This document shows, piece by piece, positions 44,403 to 51,484 of a DNA stretch of 64,000 nt. How positions within the stretch are numbered: position 1 is the stretch's first letter; the number at the start of each line of letters is the position of its first letter. The stretch comes from an uncultured bacterium (GTDB lineage Bacteria; Verrucomicrobiota; Lentisphaeria; Oligosphaerales; Oligosphaeraceae), in NCBI GenBank assembly GCA_902776645.1, contig CACYQT010000002.1:1-64000 (forward strand), given 5' to 3'. The translations under genes and the position numbers were made by a program. The notes beneath the pieces were generated by a model. The model saw only the letters and a program-made list of their open reading frames with translations, was not told where the DNA came from and searched no databases.

Positions 44403-45430
44403 TTCTTCAGCACGCGCTTGTAGTTTTCGCCGATACGGTCCCAAAGCTTCAGCGCGTCCGGAGCGGCGAGAACCGTGCCGTAGCCGCCGCGGTAGGTCCA
44501 TGAGGAGAGGCGATCGACGCCGAGCGATTCATACAGATCGACCGTCTTGTCGATTTGCGCGAAATCGGCGGGCTGCTTGTAGTAGCCCATGAGCCAGCGT
44601 TCCGACTTCTTGCCGTACTTGCGGGCGGCGGTGACGGTGCGCTCCGTGATGTCGCGGAAGAAGGCTTCGGGCAGCGCCCAGTTGAGAATGGTCGTGGAGA
44701 AGACGTCGAAATACGGGCAGGCGGCGACCGTGTCCCAATTGTCGTAGCCGCGATATTCCGTTACGTAGTATGTGTTCTGCGTGGCGTGGACGCAGCAGGT
44801 GATTTCCTGTTTGGCGTTGATCTCCTTGATGGCTTTTGACGTGTTGGAGAGGATTTCCATGGCCTCCCGCCAGCGGAACTGCTTGACGTCGTCGTTCATG
44901 TATTTCGGCATTTCATAGCCGTAGTAGTCTTGGAACTTCTTCTGGCAGACGGGGCAGCGGCATGTCCAGTCGTCGGCGACGCCGCCCGTGATGGAGGCGA
45001 TGCCTTTCGGGAAGGCGTAGTGCGGTTCATCCCAGAAGAAACCGTCGGCTCCCGCTTCCTTCGCGAGCGTGACGCAGAAGTTCATGAAATAGTCGCGGAA
45101 ACTGTTCGTGTTGAAGCAGGCATAGGGGAGCTTTTCGCCCGTCAGCGCGGAGACCTGGCGGTTTTCCGTGTTGTTTTGCAGGAACTTGGAGACTTGCTCG
45201 CCGCCGAAATATTTGCCGATGCCCCATGGATCGAGCACGACTTTCAGGCCGAGCTCATGGCCTTTTTCGACGATTTTCGGGATGTTCGGCCGCCAGAAGT
45301 CGAAATCGAATTCCGTGACGGCGAGATAGACGGTGTTGCAACCGTGGGCGATCATCTCCTGAAAATCCGCTGCGGCGTGTTCGACGTATCCGAGGCCGTA
45401 GTAGCTGACGGCTGTTTGCGTGATGGGCAT
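44396..45430 (-). CDS. Putative TIM-barrel glycoside hydrolase with CxCxxC motif
   Basis: The 344-residue protein is a single barrel. FFWDEPHY (residues 131-138) gives acidic residues at a strand end, then C157-x-C159-x-x-C162-x-x-x-F, the same layout as in the proteins at 27618-29246 and 59513-61690. ERWLMGYYKQPADF lies near the sixth or seventh strand. No signal peptide and no named family that I can fix. The ATG at 45430 follows AAAGGAGCAAGCC; a longer frame crosses REP-like palindromes and is rejected. It stands upstream of the GH89 operon, with a 117-base gap. Confidence 0.6.
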   Translation of the reverse strand: MPITQTAVSYYGLGYVEHAAADFQEMIAHGCNTVYLAVTEFDFDFWRPNIPKIVEKGHELGLKVVLDPWGIGKYFGGEQVSKFLQNNTENRQVSALTGEKLPYACFNTNSFRDYFMNFCVTLAKEAGADGFFWDEPHYAFPKGIASITGGVADDWTCRCPVCQKKFQDYYGYEMPKYMNDDVKQFRWREAMEILSNTSKAIKEINAKQEITCCVHATQNTYYVTEYRGYDNWDTVAACPYFDVFSTTILNWALPEAFFRDITERTVTAARKYGKKSERWLMGYYKQPADFAQIDKTVDLYESLGVDRLSSWTYRGGYGTVLAAPDALKLWDRIGENYKRVLKKS

Positions 45431-45455
45431 GGCTTGCTCCTTTTGCATGGGTGGT

Positions 45456-45536
45456 GTAGCGACGGCGTCCCCGCCGTCGGGGGCGTCGGCGTTCCTGCCG
45501 ACGTTTGGAGGTTGTTGTAGCGACGGCGTCCGCCGT
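45456..45536. repeat. REP-like palindromes with GTAG head, three units
   Basis: Units are GTAGCGACGGCGTCCCC-GCCGTCG (45456-45479), GTCGGCG-TTCC-TGCCGAC (45485-45502) and GTAGCGACGGCGTCCGCCGT (45517-45536). Same head and GTC centre as the units at 55677-55752 and 61693-61827, but with other arm bases. The remaining 45537-45710 spacer is AT-rich, with a TATAAA at 45657 as a possible -10 of the nitroreductase gene. Confidence 0.75.
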
Positions 45537-45710
45537 GCGAGTGCAGGCGGGACACCGATGCCACCTCCGTAAGTACAATATAATAAAAGGTGATGACAAT
45601 GCAAATGCCGTTTGGCATGATTGGGATGATTGATTTTTTGTCGTTGGACGGTAAATTATAAAACAGTTTTATTATGGTAGCAATCAAAAGCCGAATGAAG
45701 GAGTAACACG

Positions 45711-46322
45711 ATGAAGAAAGAAATAATCACGAAATTGGCGGCCGTTTGCGCGGCTGTTGTCTGCATGGCTATGTTCATGGGCGGCAACGCGATGGCGGCG
45801 GAAGGCGATTCGCCGTTCATGGATCTGGCGAAAAAACGCTTCTCCGTGCGTCAGTTTGCCGACAAGCCAGTTCCGAAAGAGTTGTTGCTGAAGGTGTTGG
45901 AGGCCGCCAACGTCGCTCCGACGGCGAAAAACCTCCAGCCTCACCGCATCCATGTGCTGACGAAGACGGAGGACATCGCCAAGTTGGATGAATTGTCGCC
46001 CTGCCGCTACGGCGCTCCCGTCGTATTGGTTTTCAGCTATAATACGGAGGAGGATTGGAAGCATGGCGAGGAGCCCGGCGTTCGTTCGGGCGTGGAGGAC
46101 GTGAGCATCGTGGCGACGCATGTCATGCTGCGCGCCGCCGAACTCGGCCTGGGCACGACGTGGGTCAACCGCTTCCGCAACTCCCAGCTGGAGAAGGCGT
46201 TGCTTCCCGAAAACGAACGCAGCGTGCTGATCATGCCCATCGGCTTCCCCGCTGAGAACGCGAAGCCGTCCCGCATGCATACGACGAAAAAGCCGCTGGA
46301 CAAGACGGTGATTTGGCATTGA
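45711..46322 (+). CDS. Exported nitroreductase family protein
   Basis: The 203-residue protein has a signal peptide (MKKEIITKLAAVCAAVVCMA... ending GGNAMAAE), then the nitroreductase fold: KKRFSVRQFADKPVPKELL, AANVAPTAKNLQPHRIHVL for FMN contact, EDVSIVATHVMLRAAELGLG and IMPIGFPAENAKPS. Most of these FMN enzymes are cytoplasmic, so an exported copy is unusual; its electron donor outside the cytoplasm is unclear. At about 175 mature residues it is of the short class. AAGGAG lies seven bases before the ATG. Single gene. Confidence 0.85.
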   Translation: MKKEIITKLAAVCAAVVCMAMFMGGNAMAAEGDSPFMDLAKKRFSVRQFADKPVPKELLLKVLEAANVAPTAKNLQPHRIHVLTKTEDIAKLDELSPCRYGAPVVLVFSYNTEEDWKHGEEPGVRSGVEDVSIVATHVMLRAAELGLGTTWVNRFRNSQLEKALLPENERSVLIMPIGFPAENAKPSRMHTTKKPLDKTVIWH

Positions 46323-46339
46323 AATGGAAGGCGGGCTAA

Positions 46340-46423
46340 TGGGACAACTGGGACTTCTGCGACATTTGGGACAACAGTGAAAGATTCAAAGTCCCAGAAA
46401 TCCCAGATATCCCAGATGTCCCA
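46340..46423. repeat. Inverted TGGGACA / TGTCCCA word repeat
   Basis: ATGGGACAACTGGGACTT (46340-46357) and then, 33 bases on, AAGTCCCAG with three more TCCCAG words and TGTCCCAT at the end. The two halves can pair into a long hairpin upstream of the DIP1984-like gene. Confidence 0.65.
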
Positions 46424-46472
46424 TGAAACGGTTTTGAATATCTACAATGAAAGTCAATAGGAGGTTGTAAAT

Positions 46473-46940
46473 ATGAAAATCACATTGGCGCAGGCACTTA
46501 AGGAAAAGAATCGCCTTGCCGGCGAAATCGCGCGGGCATGGACGTTTATCCAGACGGAGAACTCCAAACGGGAGGACATCCGCCGCGTCGTGGACGTTGA
46601 AGAAACATACAAGAAGATACAGCTCTATACGGAAAAACTGATTGAGCTCAAGACGAAAATCGGTGTCGCCAACGCCGACAATATGGAGCGGATCTATCGC
46701 ATGGAGGAGTACAAGAGCGCTCTTGCCAGATTGGACAACATCAATACGGATGAGACGTCGGTCTTCCAGAAACTGACGGAATCCACCTACAAGGAGTTCA
46801 AACGGACGGTCGTCTACACGGCGTCGCAGATTCTGGAAATGCGTGAACAGCTCCAGAAGGAATGCAATCGCCTGCAGGACGAGATGGACGCCTTCAATGT
46901 AGCAACGAAAATTGATTTCGAGTCGCCTCTCAGTCATTGA
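46473..46940 (+). CDS. DIP1984-like (septicolysin-type) helical protein
   Basis: The 155-residue protein is almost wholly helical with heptads: MKITLAQALKEKNRLAGEIAR, then LYTEKLIELKTKIGVANAD, and a C-terminal EMREQLQKECNRLQDEMDA. This matches the DIP1984 family of small cytoplasmic coiled-coil proteins, of unknown function, which share a short N-terminal LAEAL-like opening. AGGAGG lies eight bases before the ATG. An inverted word repeat precedes it. Single gene. Confidence 0.6.
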   Translation: MKITLAQALKEKNRLAGEIARAWTFIQTENSKREDIRRVVDVEETYKKIQLYTEKLIELKTKIGVANADNMERIYRMEEYKSALARLDNINTDETSVFQKLTESTYKEFKRTVVYTASQILEMREQLQKECNRLQDEMDAFNVATKIDFESPLSH

Positions 46941-46980
46941 TCGACCGGCGCCTCAAAAAGAAAACAACGCCGCCTTATCC

Positions 46981-47020
46981 AGCCTTAAAACGGCTGTTCG
47001 TGCGTTTTACGCACGGGAAA
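46981..47020. other. Two small adjacent hairpins in the spacer
   Basis: AGCC-TTAAAAC-GGCT and CGTGCG-TTTTA-CGCACG lie next to each other about 40 bases after the DIP1984-like gene, with no T run. They may block RNA decay. No gene is visible between 46941 and 47197. Confidence 0.4.
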
Positions 47021-47092
47021 ACTTCTGATTAGCGATTAATGGGAAAGAAAAAGAACCTTGACAAAATTTAAATTTTAACGCATATCGATTTA

Positions 47093-47185
47093 CCGTTCAA
47101 TCATCAGAAAATCAAAACTCTTTTGGCGGCCGCGTTTTCTTCCGGGAGCTTGTTGCTTCGGCTTCAGGCTCCCGGTCTTTTTTTC
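47093..47185 (+). ncRNA. Candidate small RNA with promoter-like start and terminator
   Basis: TTGACA at 47058 (perfect -35) is followed 17 bases later by the weak -10 CATATC, so transcription could begin near 47093. It would end at the strong hairpin CCGGGAGC/GCTCCCGG (47142-47149, 47168-47175) and T run (47177-47183). No reading frame of note lies within. The terminator is too far (over 200 bases) from the upstream gene to be clearly its own, and the opposing gene starts its stop codon at 47198. Confidence 0.3.
47142..47185 (+). terminator. Rho-independent terminator
   Basis: CCGGGAGC pairs with GCTCCCGG around an 18-base loop with a small inner hairpin, followed by TCTTTTTTTC. It could serve the DIP1984-like gene or a small RNA. 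Confidence 0.75.
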
Positions 47186-47197
47186 TGGAAGTTATTG

Positions 47198-49051
47198 TTA
47201 TTCCAGCGGGATAATCATGCTTAGTCTTGCTTTTTTCCAATTTGGTTTAGCAGCATGCTCTTCGTCTGGAATGAAAAGCCGGAAGCCGCGGATGGTGATC
47301 ATACCGTCGCCACCGTCTGAAAGGATTTCGATGTCGCCGTGCTCATAGACAAACGGCAGGTTGTTCAGAGTCGAGACAGGCGATTCGCCAATCTGCGCAA
47401 GGCTTTCCGGCAGAGCGCCTTGGTGTTCATGGCTGTATTCCATGATCTTCCATGAGAGCATCGCCATTTGCCGTGCGTCTGTCATATTGTTTTGCATGGC
47501 ATAGAATGACAGGGGAGGTTCAAAAAACATAAGAGTCTTTTTTGTCTTCAGTTCATTTTGTAGCATTCTAGCTTCTTCCATGGTGGAGGATTCATCCAGT
47601 GACAGTCTGACGAATTCTGCATGATATTTTTGGTTGATGCATGCAGGATCCATGAACAATCGCTTCAGGAAAGAAGCAGGACCGTTCATCCAGAGACTTA
47701 CACCGCAGTATAAACTGTTCACAAGCCATTGAATATAAAAGCGATTGTACAGATTTATGTCAGCATCTAGTTTGAGTGTGTTTGCAAAGTCATAAAGAGA
47801 TCGTGTGCTGTCGGCATTCGTCTTATAGGCGCAGGCGGCGATGTATCGCCAATCCGGTTCGTTTCCAAGCAATTCCAGCCATTCCTTTTCCGTATAGCGG
47901 TTTTGCGGTAGTGTGCGAGCCAATGCATCGAGTCGTCTGCCTTCTACACTACGTCCATAGGATTTATCGTATGGACTGGATTCCTGTTGCAGACACCAGT
48001 CACGCAGGCTGATCATGGCAGCGTTATCTTGCTTGACGAGATCGCGTTGTTGGGCGTTGGCCATCATTTCAATGGCCAGAAAACGGGCGGCTTCGGGAAG
48101 AGATTTTGAGAAAGGATGGGACGATTCATCAGTGATTGGCTGGGTATGAGTGACAGGACGTGGCGGCATGGCGGCCAAGGCGATGATGGCATCTCGCACG
48201 CCGTTGGATTTCTTTGATATGTCGGCAAATTGCTTTTGGATGCCGGCTTGTGTATTGGAGATCGATTGCTCCCAAACAAATTGCTTTTCAAGAGCCTGCA
48301 TAAGCGAGACGACGTTTTTCAGAGGTTCTTTTTCCAAGAGGGATTCGTCGCATGGCTGAACATTGATGCCGTGTTTTTGGCGATAGTCCGCAAGCATGGT
48401 TTCCATTTGTGCGGGTGCGTCTATAAATTGTTGTACAAGGGGATATTCGGTTGCGATACGGATGATACCAGTGACAGCGGCGATGGCGAAGGAGATTTTT
48501 ACGATATTCTGGCGGAATTTCAGATCGCCGACGAAAACGACACCGAGCATGGCGAAGAGAGGGTTGATAAAAATGGCCAGAAACAGCGCAAGTGGTTGGA
48601 GTGGAAGATATCCCATGCAGATGGATTGGGCATACAAAAACAGGATCAAACTTGCCAAGGACATTAAAACAGCGTAAGGACGGCTTTTTTTCACACCCAA
48701 CCAGACGATTGTAACGATGCCGAGTGGTGAAAACAGGAGAAATACAAGAGCTCCGAAAATGCGACATGGCCATTTCCAAGGCGATGACGGTGTTTCGAAC
48801 ACATCCAAGACAGTACTGACTAGTTGTTGGGTTTCATAGAGCAACAGTCCCCAGACGATGATTAGGATCATGCAAAACGGCCATTTCCCCTGGACGCCTG
48901 CTGTGAATGCCCATGGGATGATAATGTTACAAGGTAATGACAAGGCGATTGCCAGCAGTAAAGCTTCGTATGGGGCGCCTTTCAATGAAATGATATTGTT
49001 GAAATGCTGTAGTTTGGTTACTTGCTTGGGGGTGTCTTCATTCTTTTCCAT
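47198..49051 (-). CDS. Unknown polytopic membrane protein
   Basis: I do not recognise this 617-residue protein. The first 25 residues are polar. Five to six membrane segments lie within about 27-200: LLLAIALSLPCNIIIPWAF, MILIIVWGLLLYE, GALVFLLFSPLGIVTIVWLG, a long hydrophobic stretch 130-175 and ISFAIAAVTGIIRIA. The remaining 400 residues form a soluble helical domain, with a C-terminal part (KIMEYSHEHQGALPESLAQI) that resembles the globular domain of pseudopilin-like proteins. The region is more AT-rich than its neighbours. It is 300 bases downstream of the radical SAM gene on the same strand, but an AT-rich gap makes cotranscription uncertain. Confidence 0.6.
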   Translation of the reverse strand: MEKNEDTPKQVTKLQHFNNIISLKGAPYEALLLAIALSLPCNIIIPWAFTAGVQGKWPFCMILIIVWGLLLYETQQLVSTVLDVFETPSSPWKWPCRIFGALVFLLFSPLGIVTIVWLGVKKSRPYAVLMSLASLILFLYAQSICMGYLPLQPLALFLAIFINPLFAMLGVVFVGDLKFRQNIVKISFAIAAVTGIIRIATEYPLVQQFIDAPAQMETMLADYRQKHGINVQPCDESLLEKEPLKNVVSLMQALEKQFVWEQSISNTQAGIQKQFADISKKSNGVRDAIIALAAMPPRPVTHTQPITDESSHPFSKSLPEAARFLAIEMMANAQQRDLVKQDNAAMISLRDWCLQQESSPYDKSYGRSVEGRRLDALARTLPQNRYTEKEWLELLGNEPDWRYIAACAYKTNADSTRSLYDFANTLKLDADINLYNRFYIQWLVNSLYCGVSLWMNGPASFLKRLFMDPACINQKYHAEFVRLSLDESSTMEEARMLQNELKTKKTLMFFEPPLSFYAMQNNMTDARQMAMLSWKIMEYSHEHQGALPESLAQIGESPVSTLNNLPFVYEHGDIEILSDGGDGMITIRGFRLFIPDEEHAAKPNWKKARLSMIIPLE

Positions 49052-49352
49052 GGAGGTATTTCCGCTTCAGACATTTATCTGTATTCATTGTGGATATATT
49101 GGAATTAACGCATTACCAAAATATAAATGATGATGCTGAATTGTCCAACATTTGTTGGAGAGATGGAGGGAAGACGCAGCCATTATGAAAAATGGACGGT
49201 GATTTAGAGAAGTATTTGATGAAAATGAATAAAAGTACTGTTGAAAATGCGATTAAATTAGCAGAAAATGATGATGAAAATGTGGTTTTGAAAAATATAA
49301 ACAATTTGAATTTAATAGGTTGAAAATAATAATGCAGAATAATGCATTATTC
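49052..49352. other. AT-rich spacer with two palindromes
   Basis: The 301 bases are much poorer in GC than the rest. TCCAACA-TT-TGTTGGA (49144-49159) could be an operator for the membrane-protein gene. GAATAATGCATTATTC (49337-49352), a perfect palindrome, abuts the stop of the radical SAM gene and may end its transcript. A possible small gene lies between them. Confidence 0.6.
49192..49323 (+). CDS. Possible 43-residue small protein
   Basis: A plus-strand frame reads MDGDLEKYLMKMNKSTVENA, then IKLAENDDENVVLKNINNLN and ends shortly after. It is acidic and helix-prone, and differs from random AT-rich translation in its even use of charged and hydrophobic residues. No ribosome site precedes it, so it may be a remnant of a larger gene. 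Low confidence. Confidence 0.2.
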   Translation: MDGDLEKYLMKMNKSTVENAIKLAENDDENVVLKNINNLNLIG

Positions 49353-50180
49353 CTATCTCCATTCAATATTTTCAATCGTATGAAGGCATTTGCGGAAATA
49401 GCCTGACGGGCCGATGACACCGAAGGTCTTTCCCGCCGTGCATGGACGCGATTCATTGTTGCCGAATGCCTTGACCAATTCCTTCGGCTGCAGGCGACAT
49501 TCGCAGAGCATTTCATTGACGAACCAACGGGAAACGCCGCCTTGCGGCAACGCGTAGATTTCCGCCTTGACCGCCTCCCATTCGTCATGGGAGAACGCCA
49601 GTTCGGGATGGCTGCGCGCCTTGCCTTCAAGCATGACGGCGCCGATCTGGATGCTTTTCGCATGGGAGAGGACGGCGGCGGCCACCATGTCGGCGATTTC
49701 ATGACGATTGACTTTGTTGACCGTTATGCTGACATTGGTCGGCCATTCCAGTTCGGCGGCTCTGGCGATGAAGGAGAGGGTTTTCGCAAACATCCGCCGG
49801 GTGCCGGTCTGCATACCGTAAGTCTTTAATCCTTGAAGACTTGTTGAAAGTTCAATTTTCTTTTCCTTGCACCAGAGCAGTTTCTCTTCCGTCATGCGGC
49901 TGCCGTTGGTGAAAAGGGCGAGACGGCTGGACGGCATCAGGCCTCGCGCGAAATCCAACAGATGCCAGATGTCCTGCCGCAACGTCGCTTCGCCGCCTGT
50001 TAACAGGATGTCGTTGACGCCACGGGCGGCGCAATCCCGCAGAATATCCTCCCATGCCGCCGTATCCAGTTCAGGCTTCGCCAGTTCCGGAAATTCGTGC
50101 CACACGCAATAGCAGAATGGGCAGTGAAAATTGCAGCGTGTGGTGACTTCAAGAATGAGATGGGGAGGCAATTGAAGCAT
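49353..50180 (-). CDS. Radical SAM enzyme with SPASM/twitch-like C-terminus, linked to two small secreted proteins
   Basis: The 275-residue protein has the SAM-cleaving [4Fe-4S] motif as C16-x3-C20-x2-C23 (TRCNFHCPFCYC), a GGEATLRQD loop and the barrel. The end carries more Cys: C226-x-C228, C247 and C265 in PCTAGKTFGVIGPSGYFRKC, which matches the C-x-x-G-x-n-G-x-n-C layout of SPASM/twitch domains in peptide-modifying enzymes such as anSMEs and RiPP maturases. It starts 26 bases after the stop of the small protein gene at 50207, with no ribosome site of its own, so translation is probably coupled. I infer that it modifies one or both small proteins. Confidence 0.88.
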   Translation of the reverse strand: MLQLPPHLILEVTTRCNFHCPFCYCVWHEFPELAKPELDTAAWEDILRDCAARGVNDILLTGGEATLRQDIWHLLDFARGLMPSSRLALFTNGSRMTEEKLLWCKEKKIELSTSLQGLKTYGMQTGTRRMFAKTLSFIARAAELEWPTNVSITVNKVNRHEIADMVAAAVLSHAKSIQIGAVMLEGKARSHPELAFSHDEWEAVKAEIYALPQGGVSRWFVNEMLCECRLQPKELVKAFGNNESRPCTAGKTFGVIGPSGYFRKCLHTIENIEWR

Positions 50181-50206
50181 GGCATAAAATGGAAACGGCG
50201 CAACGG

Positions 50207-50593
50207 TTATTGATTCGCCTTGTCAGCGGGCGGTGGCAGGGGTGCTCCCATGAGCGGTCGCGGCTGCTGCTTTTCGTTCTCTTCGTTCTTTTCTTCGCAT
50301 GGCGGCGCGGGTTTTCCCATGAGCGGACGCGGCTCGGGAGCCTGCTTGTCGTTTACCTGTTCTGCCGAATTGTTTTCAACATGATTCTGACTGGGAGTGG
50401 AAGCTTTTTCATCTGAATAACTTATGTCGGAAACAGCGTCAGGGTTTGGAACGTCGCCGGCCGTTCTTCTGAAAAACACGTCGCAACCGGTGGTCGCCAC
50501 CAACGACGACAACAATCCCACCAGCGGCAGTCCTTTCTGCAAGGCGTTTGCGATGGCGGCCTGTCTCTTTTTTCCTTTTGGCGTGAGTTTCAT
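50207..50593 (-). CDS. Small secreted or lipoprotein-like protein A, likely radical SAM substrate
   Basis: The 128-residue product starts MKLTPKGKKRQAAIANALQK, then a short hydrophobic run (GLPLVGLLSSLVATTG) and Cys37-Asp. It is nearly identical to the start of the protein at 50613-51257, also at DNA level. The lipobox is not canonical, as Thr is at -3. The rest is low-complexity, Pro/Glu/Asn-rich, and repeats R-P-L-M-G: RPLMGKPAPP at 89-98 and RPLMGAPLPP at 112-121. Cys99 is the only other Cys. AGGAACGT precedes the ATG. It lies 19 bases after protein B and 26 before the radical SAM gene. Confidence 0.8.
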   Translation of the reverse strand: MKLTPKGKKRQAAIANALQKGLPLVGLLSSLVATTGCDVFFRRTAGDVPNPDAVSDISYSDEKASTPSQNHVENNSAEQVNDKQAPEPRPLMGKPAPPCEEKNEENEKQQPRPLMGAPLPPPADKANQ

Positions 50594-50612
50594 ACGTTCC
50601 TACTGTTTGTAT

Positions 50613-51257
50613 TTATTTGTTGTCAATTAAAATACCCGGCACGTCACGGGGCTTTGTTTGCTCAATAATATCATAGATTTGCTTAATAAAATCATCGTTA
50701 TCGATTGGATCCGGTTGATCAACTTGAATTATTGGGAAGGGAGCAATAAAATCGCCCGGCACGTCACGGGGCATACTTAGCTCATTAATAATCGGATCCG
50801 TTTGATCAAGTCTGAATTCAATTGGATTGGCTTGTATGATATCAATCAGATCCTTTTGATCAATTTTGGACTCGATAAGTGAATTAGGGGCAAGTTTTTC
50901 AAGCATTTTCGCCCTTAGTTCAACGCTGACATCCGTCATGACAGGAAGGTTGGGAGTCCCCGTGGTGAGCTGTTGTGAACCAAGCGGATGCTCCGATGCG
51001 TTGCATTTTTGTCCTGTGGGCGAGTCTGATGGTTGATCATCTGATGGTTTTTCCGTTGATTCTTCAGCCTCCTCCGGGGTGATTGTCGTTGGCTTCGGTG
51101 CCATTCTTCCCATTGTATGGCGATTCATGATTCCTTTGATCAAATCGCAGCCTGGAGTCACCAGCAGCGACGACAGCAATCCTGCCAGCGGCAGTCCTTT
51201 CTTCAGGGCTTTGGCGATGGCGGCCTGTCTCTTTTTTCCTTTTGGCGTGAGTTTCAT
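50613..51257 (-). CDS. Small secreted or lipoprotein-like protein B, likely radical SAM substrate
   Basis: The 214-residue protein shares the first 38 residues with protein A (32 identical), including KGLPLAGLLSSL and GCD at 36-38. Its tail has R-x-x-M/P-G segments: RHTMGRMAP (46-54), PRDVPGDFIAP (163-173) and PRDVPGILI (203-211). A second repeat, DQxDPI, occurs at 151-156 and 180-185 (DQTDPI, DQPDPI). The PRDVPG copies are also near-identical in DNA (ACGTCACGGGG). There is a second Cys at 85. AAGGACATCTCC precedes the ATG. First gene of the trio; a 227-base spacer separates it from the C45-type gene. Confidence 0.8.
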   Translation of the reverse strand: MKLTPKGKKRQAAIAKALKKGLPLAGLLSSLLVTPGCDLIKGIMNRHTMGRMAPKPTTITPEEAEESTEKPSDDQPSDSPTGQKCNASEHPLGSQQLTTGTPNLPVMTDVSVELRAKMLEKLAPNSLIESKIDQKDLIDIIQANPIEFRLDQTDPIINELSMPRDVPGDFIAPFPIIQVDQPDPIDNDDFIKQIYDIIEQTKPRDVPGILIDNK

Positions 51258-51484
51258 GGAGATGTCCTTGTGGATTGCTGGGTTCTGCGAGGAGTTTGTC
51301 CCAAAATACGTTGCCTGATATTTTTTATATCATTAGACGGACGGACATGCGAAATCTTATGGCGTTTGCTGAAAAAAAGATATTTTTTATCACGTGAAGA
51401 GTTGTATCAAATCTTTGTCTAAATAACGGCTCAATTTGAAGGATATTGGTGATTTGAATGAATATGACAAATTCAGAAAAAGTG

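Noticed and set aside
49113-49304. 63-residue minus-strand hydrophobic frame in the AT-rich spacer
   Set aside because: Phe/Ser/Ile-rich composition is what AT-rich DNA gives by chance; no ribosome site.
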